A DNA stretch of 64,000 nt, from contig JAYKKR010000011.1 of assembly GCA_036971615.1 (NCBI GenBank), positions 806,001-870,000 on the forward strand, written 5' to 3'. The translations under genes were made by a program, and so were the position numbers. Every line of letters begins with the position of its first letter. Within the stretch, counting starts at the first letter, position 1. This stretch comes from Amyloporia xantha (taxonomy: Eukaryota; Basidiomycota; Agaricomycetes; Polyporales; Adustoporiaceae). Positions 54,947-64,000 of the stretch are shown here, piece by piece. A model generated the notes under the pieces. It was not told where the DNA came from. It searched no databases and worked only from the letters and a program-made list of their open reading frames with translations.

Positions 54947-56039
54947 GGTGGTATGAGTGAGAGATGGTATGGTTTGGCCCGAGTCGTCACGCTGTCGTCA
55001 CCGAGAGATCTGAGAGTAGTATAGTGCGGGGAAATGAAATGCAGGAGGCAGAGAGATGAGCAGATTGGAAACACGTTGAGGGTGCACAGTCTGTGTGCGT
55101 GGTGAGAGAGAGAGAGCTGGATGGGCCGAGATGGACGTGTCCGAGAAGGAGGCAGAGAGCATGCGCCGTACGCGAGGACACAACATGCACCCGCTGAGCT
55201 GCTCGTTTGATCCAATACTCGGTTTACCGTGTTTGTCCAGGCGCTTCAAATTCACAACATCGTCCTTATTTCTTGCCATCTCACTGCTTCGTCTGTCTAC
55301 GTGTCTGCTGGTCTATGTATCGAATCATTACTGGCTTCAAGTTGACCATTGTGCACCAAACGGGCTTTGTGATAGGCAGCAGTTCACTTTTCGACAATCG
55401 CCCACGGCTTTCATATGACAAAGGTGGCCGCAGAGTCTTCTTGTCATGAACGGTATCACAGGCAGCCACAGACCACGCCATGCCGTTACCCTTACATAAA
55501 TACACAGGGGACCTGTCTCCGTCTGATCATGATAGACTGCGCAGCCTCGCATTCGGGCCTCTGTGTCTCCCTTGGTTCGTACAGCTGACGTCTCTACAGG
55601 TCCTTGCACAGTGACATGTAGTGGATGACCTTGCATAGACTCCAAGCCGTGAAAATGTCGTGTACAAGTGCACCATGGAGTATACAGGTACTGTCAATGG
55701 AAGTCGCAGTATGTTTCATGCGACCTGTGTCAGACAGTATATCCTGACAGAATGCCCGTCTGTAGACCGGTTGCTTCGTTTGGGCTCGTATCCAAGTCGT
55801 GAATCCATAACATTGGTCCATCGGAAACTTCAGGATCGGGTTCACAAAGACTTGTGTGCTTCGCGCTCAGTCGCCGAGGCTGTACCGAGCTGCACACACT
55901 TCTCATGTTTCCGACATGAGATCCCATTCTATACTGTACATGCAAAAATCATTGTCCAATGCAGATAAAGCGTGTGTGGAACAGGTGGAATAACAGATCG
56001 AAAGCTACAACAAGAGCTATGCGTCGGGACAGAACATCT
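54947..56039. other. Spacer, no gene seen
   Basis: Promoter side of the Myb gene and 3' side of RPN9. Frames at 55337-55645 and 55660-55968 are not supported. Confidence 0.4.
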
Positions 56040-57586
56040 TCAACTATTCACGAGCACCTCCGGAGCGATCCGTTCCTCCACTTTATGCAGCTTCTGTCCC
56101 CACTCGACCAGTCGCTCTGCGAGCTGCCCGATCTGCTCCGTAGACAACACGCGAGGCTGCACCCAGTTTATGTACGCCTTCTGGTCGACCTGGTCCATCG
56201 ACCCCTTGATCAGCTTCAGACTACCCGAAAGCAGCATCGTCAGGATCGGCGTGTCCAAAGGCGGGAGGACCAGAAACAACCCACCTCAGCGCCTTCATCA
56301 CGAGGTATTCCACCTCTCCTATCGGAAGCCGCGTTTCCTCTGAGATGGTTTGGAACGACAATGTCCGGTCGTTAGCACCGCGCTTGAACACGGATTCGAT
56401 CATCGCCATGAGACAGATCTTCTGCCGTAGGAAGGTGTAATTCTCTTGCAGCAGCGGCTGTCCGTGGCGGGTAAGCGATGTTACGTCGTATATTATATCT
56501 ACGGATCTCGCTCACCTCTTGGGGCAAAAGGGGCGCGAGCCCTTCGAATTTCCCAATATTACCCTCATTGAACGTGAACAATAGCTTCTTAATCCATTCG
56601 TGCCGCGTGTTGTCCAACCCATTCAGAATCGGGTGCATTAACTATGCATGCAGGCGTCCATAATGAGCAACAAGAAGCAAAACCGAAAACGACGAGTGCG
56701 TAAGGATCTGCACGACGTACCAGTTCACCGAAGTTGTAGATCTCATCGCCGAGGAATGCGGCGATGCCGAGGTCGTGCGCTCGCAGGAGTCGCTCTTCCG
56801 CAGTGAGATCAGTAGCGGGATCGATACACGCAAGGAACAGGAGAGAGTTGCGGTAGTACGGGACGTAATCCGCCTTTGCCTATCATGACGCAAGTATTAG
56901 CAGGAGCGAAGAATCGAAGAGACGTACATACCTTGTAATAGTCAGCAGCTACACCATAATACGCTGCGTTTACTCTGCTATCAACACCACTAAGCTCGTC
57001 CAGAATCTTGTAAGCGGCATCCATGTCCGTCTTGGTGCCCTCCAGGTCACCGTAAAGAAGTTTCGCATGCGCAATGGTAGACAGGAGCAGGACATGTGCT
57101 TCTGGTGATTTTTCAGTGTTCACGCGCGACATGAGATCCGTTAGGAACGCCAAGTGTGTAGCAGGGTCTAACAGAGGCGCAACGAGTTAGCACAGTTCAT
57201 ATTGTGCGAAATGGACTAGGTGACGCACTGTCGATGACTTTTGAAACCTTGACACCCATCTCCACAAGCCGCAGCTGGTTCAGTCGTGATTCGAAATCTC
57301 GCACGAACTTGTCGAAGACGTCCACCTGGTACGGTTTCGAGAGTGGGTAGTCGAAGAACTCGAACAGCTTCAGAGTTAATTGATGCCATAGCCTTTGTTT
57401 CATCCATGTCAGTACACTCAGAGGGTCAGTCCAAGGTCTGATCACGTACTTACGGCTATGCAACGTCCTGAAGGCCTCGAAGAATGGGTGGAGCTCCTGA
57501 GGTGTTGCAGACAACGCTTCCGTGAGATAGATATCTATATCAATCTTGGGAGCCTTCTGCTTGTCCACGGCCATGCTGGACGCCAT
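56040..57586 (-). CDS. RPN9: 26S proteasome lid subunit Rpn9 (PSMD13)
   Basis: A structural lid component of the 19S regulatory particle. Multi-exon. The start at 57586 gives MASSMAVDKQKAPKIDID, then KLWHQLTLKLFEFFDY, HLAFLTDLMSRVNTEKSPEAHVLL, KLLYGDLEGTKTDMDAAYKILDEL, VDSRVNAAYYGVAADYYK, YNFGEL and LMHPILNGL. The PCI domain follows (LLFTFNEGNIGKFEGLAP, LRQKICLMAMIESVFKR, SFQTISEETRLPIGEVEYLVMKALRLKLIKG, VLSTEQIGQLAERL). The order of blocks and the C-terminus match the family. I see no frame breaks. Confidence 0.93.
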
Positions 57587-58162
57587 ATTGCTCCGCTATT
57601 TGTATGATATTTGGCAAGCTTGTTCCGGGAGTTTCTTTTTTACACCGAACAGGGCTTCAGAGTTTCATCGTTTGGTAGAATAGATAGCCTACCTGGAGCG
57701 TCTCTGAGTGTACGGCGGTTCTTGCAACCAGCCTGGTAGTTGAGTGCAGGGGAGTAAAGGGATAATATAGGCTACTCCGACGCTGCAAGTGGGGGACGCG
57801 TAGGCGTTATTTGCCAATATTTGACAAGAGCCTTAGAACTTAACAAGGACAAACAACCGCCTACCGGGCGACCACCTAACGCATCGTCCACCTATTATGA
57901 TATGCGCTGGATTTGACGTATATAAGCTGCTACTTTTCCGAAGCTCATTTTCGAGAGAGAAAAACAAGCTACAATCTCTCATACGGTAAATTTAGTGAAC
58001 GCAATCTAATATGGAGTCCATGGACGTGATCCCGTGACCGCGAGCTTGTGACGACATGCCCCGGGCGGATCACCGGAGTGCAAGCACATTCACAGCCAAG
58101 GGACTCTAGCTCACCTGTCTGAAGTCAAAAGCCTCACCAGTCGTGCCAACTATCCGTCTAGT
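57587..58162. promoter_or_regulatory. Divergent promoter region of RPN9 and the Fmp46-like gene
   Basis: 576 bp between the two divergent start codons; no particular element recognised. Confidence 0.4.
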
Positions 58163-58781
58163 ATGTTTTCAGCATTCACCCGTTCGATTGTGAGTTTTTC
58201 TGTAGTCAATCTCCGGGTCGAAATCCTGAAGGAGCGTCATCACAGCCCCAGCTTTCCATTTTGTGAGTACAGGTCGGTTTATCGCTATTGCTCCTCTCTT
58301 GAGATTGACCATGGCTCGCGGCGACCACAGCCACAATGCATCGTCGCCTCCGTCCATAGCGGCGCTGCAGTTACTTCGCGCGGCGGTATCGTCACCATAT
58401 CCGCCTTCCAAGCCGAACGCACCCGCTCTGAAGTTCAACTTGGAAGTCATCGAGAATACACCTCCCACTGCTGACCAGCTTCGTACCATCTTGTCCTACC
58501 TGCCGTCAGATGCATCACGTACAGAGTCATCGTCACCGGTAACGCTGCTGTCTGCCCACCCGACAGTGCACACGCGCCCCACTAGTCCGGAGGGTGTCGC
58601 TCGTCTCGCATCCCAGAACCTGCACGCTCTCAAGTGGCCCATCGTCGTCGACTGGGACAATGGAAAGGCCGCTGTGGGCGACGTGGAGGGCGTGAAGGGC
58701 ATACTGGAAGAACTTAGGAAGAAGCGGGATGGCGAGGTCAAATCGGAAGAGGAGCATAAGCCGAAGGGCTGGTTCTCATAA
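58163..58781 (+). CDS. FMP46: Fmp46-like (DUF1687) mitochondrial redox protein
   Basis: A 164-residue protein from three exons: 58163-58189, 58246-58262 and 58331-58781. Spliced, it starts MFSAFTRSIPQLSIFHNASSPPS, with a short N-terminal stretch that could act as a mitochondrial targeting signal. NLEVIENTPPTADQLRTILSYL and LKWPIVVDWDNGKAAVGDVEGVKGIL are typical of the fungal thioredoxin-like DUF1687/Fmp46 family, which is proposed to act in mitochondrial redox. A continuous frame through the second intron would give a false N-terminus; the 17-nt exon is small but restores the family motif SIFHN. It is divergent from RPN9. Confidence 0.85.
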
Positions 58782-59275
58782 ACACCTGCGGAATACAGAG
58801 GCCGAGGTTGGAGAGTCTGATCACAACATAGTTACCTGATGTATTGCAATATTGTATTCTTATCACTGACCCCCACTTTTGTCAATGCAACCAATGCAAA
58901 TTCAGTTCTTTGAAATCCACGTCCAACATCCGCGACGGAAATGCGACGATTGCGGTACTTGCCAATTATCATATGTATACATATTGCACGAAGAATGAAT
59001 CCGAATGAAGGCGTTGAATAAATCAATATCATCAGTCGATGGTGGTCTTGAACATGGGGAGGGGAGGGTTCAAGCGCGACGAAGCTGTTATCCTGTTTTG
59101 ATCCAGCACCCCTCGACGCGACGACTCGGCCAGCATGTCAGCGATCTACGCGCGCAGAGATATTGCTTGCCGAAAATTGTGCTGCCGAATTGCGAAAATG
59201 CGGGGTGTATATGCAAGGAGGGCCCCTTTCGTCGGTGCGACATTGTGTGCATGAGGCCGGAGATCGTTCCAAGCC
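58782..59275. other. Convergent spacer, no gene seen
   Basis: 3' regions of the Fmp46-like gene and MRD1. Confidence 0.4.
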
Positions 59276-62172
59276 TCACAGCCCCTCATCTCCGTCGACC
59301 CCTTCTTTGTCACCGAGCTCCAACTTCCTCTTCCTCCCCGGCATGGCCTTGCCGTCGCCGAACCCGACCCCTGCTTTCTTGCGCAACTCCTCGATGTCTG
59401 CAGCACCGTCTTCTGCCCACTCCAGCACCAGATGCCGCCCCAGAAAATGGGTGTGCCGCAGTGTGGAGTAGGCGCGAGCCGCTTCGTGTGGTGAGATGAA
59501 TTCGAGGAACGCAAAGCCGCGGGTGCGGTGGTCGAACTTGCGCGGGAGGCGCACCGATTTGAGTTGTGCGTGTGCCCTGCAGTCAGTGTTAGTGGCGCAG
59601 ATTCACTTGCCGAATGAACACGTATGACGCACCCGAACAGTTCCTGGATGTCTTTCTTCGTCGCCTCGAAAGGGACGTTCTTGACGACCATTTTGGCAGA
59701 CTTGGGTTTGCCCTTCGCCTCCTGCCCCTCGGTCTCGTCTGCGCCTCTCCCCGCCCACTTGACGCTGAGCACGTGGCCGTCCAGCACAAATCCTTCCAGA
59801 CTCTTCAGACCGCGCGTCGCCGCCTCCTTCGTCCGGAAGCCGACGAAGCCATAGCCCATGCTTAGACGCACCCCTGGGCGTGCTGGGTCCACCTTCGTCT
59901 GCACGCGCGCGAATGCAAATCCAGGCAGATGGCGCAAGGCCTGTGTAAGACCGGCAGCAGTGGTGCTGAACGCGAGGTTCTTGATGAAGAGCGTCGTCCC
60001 TGCAGAAAGAGGCGGCTCGGCCTCGTTGCTCGCACTCGTCTCGATCACATTATCGACACTGACCGGAGCCTTGATAGGCTGGACAGCGGTTGCAACAACG
60101 GGAGCGGCTGCGGCGTTCTTGTTACCCTCGCCGACGTGAGGTGCGGACGAAGATTCGGCGAACAGTCCGAGCGGTGCCTTCTCAAGATACATGACGGAAT
60201 TGCCCAATCGACGATAGGCGAGTGAGCGGAATGCGTTACGCGAATCTGCAGCATGCTCGTATTCCACAACAGCGAGTGTTCCGGCAGGAGGTACGAGCAC
60301 GCGGCGCAGCTCTCCGTGTCCGCCAAACATCGTGCGAAGCGTCTCAGCAGACGTGCCGTACGGGATATTCTTGACAAGAATGATCGTATCAGAGCGCTGT
60401 GGTCTTGACGAGGAGAACGACGAAAGCACGACGCCGTGGGACTCGAGGAAGGATTTTGTCTCATTGATGATGTGGGTCTCAGCAAGCGCGAGCTTCACTG
60501 CAGCGTTGCCAGAGTCGGGATTGAGAATGTCGGCTTTGTCTATGTGCATCCTATCAGCAATAGACGAGGCAACCGCGTCGCTCTACAAGACAAGCGATAC
60601 AAATTAGATCCTACAGATAAAAATATATTATGTCCAAGCCGCGAACGTACATTCATGTACAACATTGCCCAATTGAACTCCCTGCCTGCACCTGCCTTGC
60701 GCTTTCCCTCCCTCTCCTCTTTCAATGTTTTCTTTTTCCCTCCTTCGCTCTCCACCTTCCCTCTACGATCTACAGCAGGGAGAACGTGTATAAGACGTCC
60801 CTGGAACGAGGTCTTATCTAGAGCCTCATACGCTGCAACCGCGTCCGTCGATTTTGCGAAGGTAATGTACGCCAAACCTTTCGACTGCTTCGTCCCAGGA
60901 TCAAGGGGTATGTGCACCTAGCGAAGGATGAGGTCAGCTAAAGAGTTTAGAAAACAGCAAAAGAAGAGAACGGATAATGTCAGATAATGTTTACTATCTT
61001 TTCCCATGGGGTCAACACCCTCGTAAACGAGTCTGATGTCCCTATTTAGGTTTGTCATCCTATTACCCGTTCTTCGTATCAAAACATTCTCGATCTGCTT
61101 TCCGATCGCAGACGAGAGCCCAATGACGTAGAAAAGAACATCGCTCACCTGGGAAACCACGCCATATTGTTCAAATACCTCACGCAATTCCTCCTCTGTA
61201 CATGTGAAGGCAAGATTACGTAGAAACAGACGACCTGTCTCTAGAATGGTAGCCTTGACGGGATCAGGAGCCGCTTCTTCCTCTACCTACATGTGAAAAC
61301 ATGGTTAGTAGATGCATGGGTAAACATCAAGGCTACTTACGCGATCCGAGTCTTCATCCTTAGCTGGATCATCAGGCTCCTCGTCAGACTGCTCGAAGCT
61401 CCTTTCATGAAGACGGTCAGAAGAATCAAGGGTGTCCTTTGTGTGTCGCTTAAACCAATCTAAGTCTGATATTGCTGCATCATTGCGAGGCTCGTCCACA
61501 TCATCAGTGGGTTCTTCAACAGGATGATCAGCTTCAGGCGATAGTAGTTCTCCCGCCTTCGCCTTCATGGTTTTGGCCTTAGCCACTGCACCGTCACGCC
61601 CATCCGAAGAAGCACCTTGCTGAATGGTAACGGTCTGCAGTGAGGAAGAGTCCTCATTGGCCCATGAAGGTCCCTTCTTCGTACGCGGCTGCATGATCTG
61701 CAAAAATTCGTCTAAATGTTCACCAGACGCATCATCAGTTGTCTTGCTCTTCGACTTTTTCCGTTCGGTACGAGCATCGATTTGAATCGATGCAGCCTCT
61801 GAAGTAGAAGAGCCAAGGCGAGGCCGCTTAGCTGGACGGGGCGCCGGAGCATCTTTTGCGCCCTACAAAAGGGTATGCATATAAGATCAAGGTAATAACC
61901 CGATGAAAAATTATAATAAGACTCACGTCGACGACATCGACTGTAATACGAGATGAGTCCACGAAAGTTCTATTGAACCACTTCTTCGCCCGCTCGGCCT
62001 CAGCAGGAGTTTTGTATCCAATGAACCCGAAGCGACGAGATGTTCCGTCAGAGTTAAGGAGCAGCTTCACGTCAGTGAGAGTGCCCCCGGGCCCATCTTT
62101 CGCCTCAAAATGTGCACGCAGCCGCTGTTGAGTCAGGTACGCAGGAAGATTCTTCACAATAAGACGGGACAT
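59276..62172 (-). CDS. MRD1: Mrd1/RBM19, five-RRM ribosome biogenesis factor
   Basis: A nucleolar RNA-binding protein that binds pre-rRNA and U3 snoRNA and is needed for early 18S rRNA processing. The start at 62172 gives RRM1 ([22 protein letters not shown]). An acidic linker ([17 protein letters not shown]) is followed by RRM2 ([34 protein letters not shown]). A third [25 protein letters not shown], leads to [20 protein letters not shown] (RRM4) and [21 protein letters not shown], spliced to [18 protein letters not shown] (RRM5). It ends in the conserved basic LELGDKEGV tail at 59276. Five RRMs in this order are specific to Mrd1/RBM19. Introns lie in the linkers and RRM2, and no frame break is seen. 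Confidence 0.93.
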
Positions 62173-62359
62173 GCTCGACGAACGAGTTGGTCGAGGATGA
62201 GAAATAGCGCTTGAAAAAAGCTGAATTTATTCTCTTCGGGAAAAGCCGAATCCCACGTGTATTTCGAATGCCGAATGATAAGCGCCTTGCACTACCTTTA
62301 CGCTTGGGCTCTAGGATGAAATCCGAGATCATACTCTACTTCTGCCGTTACTCTTCAAA

Positions 62360-63272
62360 ATGTCTGTAGCTAAGAGCCAGACGCAGGAAAAGAATGCTAG
62401 AGGGATACCCAAGGCACCATTCATTGTATGTTTATGTAAGGTCTCCATGAGCGCGAGCTTTCTAAGGCAAGGTGCTTAGGCAGATGTAGAAGAATACCTA
62501 GGACCTACTCCGGACGCGGAGACCGCGCTGAAGGAATTTCAAGCTGCTCTTGCGTACGTCCATTGAATTACCCTGGATCTGCCTCTATATGCGTATAGCC
62601 CGATCTTTAAATATATTCAGGAAGTACCGTTACATGGACCATAACCTCACACAGCGGCGACGAGGTTTGGAGGACAAAATACCTGACATCAAGAAGACGC
62701 TATCCGTGGTGGAATTCTTGCAGGAGAGACGAGTGAGTAAATTGAAACTCTTCAACTTTTTACGTAACTTAATGTCTGGATTAATGTGATCTTTGTCGAT
62801 CGCGAAAGGAAGGAAAAGGGAAGGATGGGACCGAGGACGACGAGTTAGGCGACGACGATGACCTGGACGATGAGGTAGAAGGAGAGAAGAAGCCTTTAGC
62901 AACGACGTTCGAGCTTAACGACACGCTCTATGCGGAGGCCGAATTGGAAGATACGGACACAGTATACCTGTGGCTAGGGGTGCGCACTTGGCATGCATTC
63001 GCGACAAGCATACTTATCGACAGTTTGGTTGTTGACAGGCTAATGTTATGCTTTCATATAAGCTTCCTGCCGCAATCACTCTCTTGAGGTCGAAGCTCGA
63101 GGCGGCAAAGGGGAGCTTGGGAACTGTGGTGGAGGACTTGGAGTTTTTGCGAGAACAGATCACTATCATGGAAGTGAACACGGCGCGGGTGTACAATTGG
63201 GACGTCAAGCGTAGGCGAGACCTCAGGGAAAACGAGGCAAAACAAGGAAAACCGGAGGTGAAGGTAGGCTAG
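62360..63272 (+). CDS. PAC10: Prefoldin subunit 3 (VBP1/Pac10)
   Basis: A cytosolic co-chaperone that delivers nascent actin and tubulin to the TRiC/CCT chaperonin. The start at 62360 gives MSVAKSQTQEKNARGIPKAPF. Spliced blocks: ADVEEYLGPTPDAETALKEFQAALA, KYRYMDHNLTQRRRGLEDKIPDIKKTLSVVEFLQERR, an acidic insert (EDDELGDDDDLDDEVEG), TTFELNDTLYAEAELEDTDTVYLWLG, and ANVMLSYKLPAAITLLRSKLEAAKG followed by the C-terminal helix (DLEFLREQITIMEVNTARVYNWDVKRRR). Two long coiled-coil helices with a beta hairpin between them match an alpha-type prefoldin. Divergent from MRD1 over about 190 bp. Confidence 0.93.
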
Positions 63273-64000
63273 GCTCTTCCACATATTCGTTTATCTGTAT
63301 AATAGGTAATTTTCTATGCATCTGTTCTCTTATCTATGGACGACAACTCAGCAAACTGCATGATAACTCAGCAGACTTCGGACGGGGACTGGGTATATTA
63401 TTATGTCTGGCAGCAACTTGAGCTTTGCGCGTGCTCGTTGACGACCATTGAATAATCTGTGGTGCAGCGTCGTCTCATCAGCAAAAGCCCCAAACGATAA
63501 ACTAAGTTTTTCTACGTAGATAATACATACCTGTCTTACCTACCAAACCTGTCTGGTGACAGGTTATTTGCAATTAACATCTATCCGATTGAGTAGGTTA
63601 CCACTTGTCGTTCCTCACCAGAGGTAACGCGATGACGCAAGCGACGCCCAAGAAGATCACTGATCAGTCAACGTCTGAACATGCTCTGACTATGCTTGGC
63701 GAGTTGGGATACCTCTGTACAGCCAGTTGCCGATATGAAAACCGCCAGGCTATCATTGTATACAATGTTGTTGACGAAATTGCATTGAAAACATGTTATA
63801 TAATTATATAGGTAGTGTAAGGCTCAAAAATGCTAATTATAATCATAGTAAGTAGTAAAATATTAATATACTGTAGATGGCAATCACAGTCACTCGTCTC
63901 GAATACAATGCGCGGTCCATCCCCCGCCACCTACAGGTCGACCATCATGGCAATGACGTTTGGCACTCAGCGATGTAGATGCGGACACTATAAAACGCAG
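63273..64000. other. End of window, no gene seen
   Basis: Downstream of prefoldin 3. A 68-codon plus-strand frame (63605-63811) has no support. Confidence 0.35.

Noticed and set aside
1..64000. CRISPR arrays, bacterial operons and tRNA or rRNA genes
   Set aside because: No regularly spaced direct repeats and no tRNA-like T-loop and acceptor pairing were found; the sequence is a eukaryotic nuclear region.

Overview
The window is nuclear DNA of a mushroom-forming basidiomycete (Agaricomycetes). The genes are dense and split by many short GT-AG introns (about 45-70 nt). Several products are typical of the group: B-type STE3-like pheromone receptors, CaaX lipopeptide pheromone precursors, an integrase-core protein, and TKL-like kinase and F-box genes. 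The species cannot be named from the sequence alone; the receptor set would suit a polypore or related white-rot fungus.

Region 1 (1-6.1 kb) looks like accessory, transposon-derived DNA. A multi-exon gene of unknown function (1541-3666, minus) lies next to an integrase-core gene (4254-6071, minus). The integrase keeps its D-D-E residues but has an apparent frameshift.

Region 2 (7.1-33.4 kb) is a B mating-type (pheromone/receptor) locus. It holds five STE3-family seven-helix receptor genes (7166-8753 minus, 9297-10783 plus, 11681-13089 minus, 18393-20263 plus, 31810-33428 plus) and five short pheromone precursor genes (13476-13628 plus, 15089-15238 plus, 21852-21971 minus, 23201-23314 minus, 28832-29008 minus). 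Exon sizes sort the receptors into groups. The receptors at 7.2 and 11.7 kb are close paralogues. The one at 18.4 kb is divergent and lacks the RYFRLM-type segment. Between them lie a cysteine-rich secreted-protein candidate (16.4-17.2 kb), a two-exon membrane/coiled-coil protein gene (26.2-27.9 kb), and two non-autonomous DNA transposons (hAT-like at 20.6 kb, Tc1/mariner-like at 30.2 kb).

Region 3 (34-50.9 kb) is a mixed block: an MFS sugar-type transporter, a degenerate kinase-like/F-box unit, an SMP-30/gluconolactonase-like gene, a tandem pair of MYND zinc-finger genes, and a small protein resembling papain-fold toxin/deamidase domains. A second, internally deleted copy of the hAT-like MITE lies at 42.2 kb.

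Region 4 (51.9-63.3 kb) is conserved housekeeping sequence: a double Myb/telobox DNA-binding protein, proteasome lid subunit Rpn9, an Fmp46-like mitochondrial thioredoxin-fold protein, the five-RRM ribosome biogenesis factor Mrd1, and prefoldin subunit 3.

In the B locus, precursors would be farnesylated and secreted as lipopeptides that activate receptors of a compatible mate. This drives nuclear migration and clamp-cell fusion. Most receptor and precursor assignments rest on strong sequence features; which pheromone activates which receptor cannot be read from the sequence.
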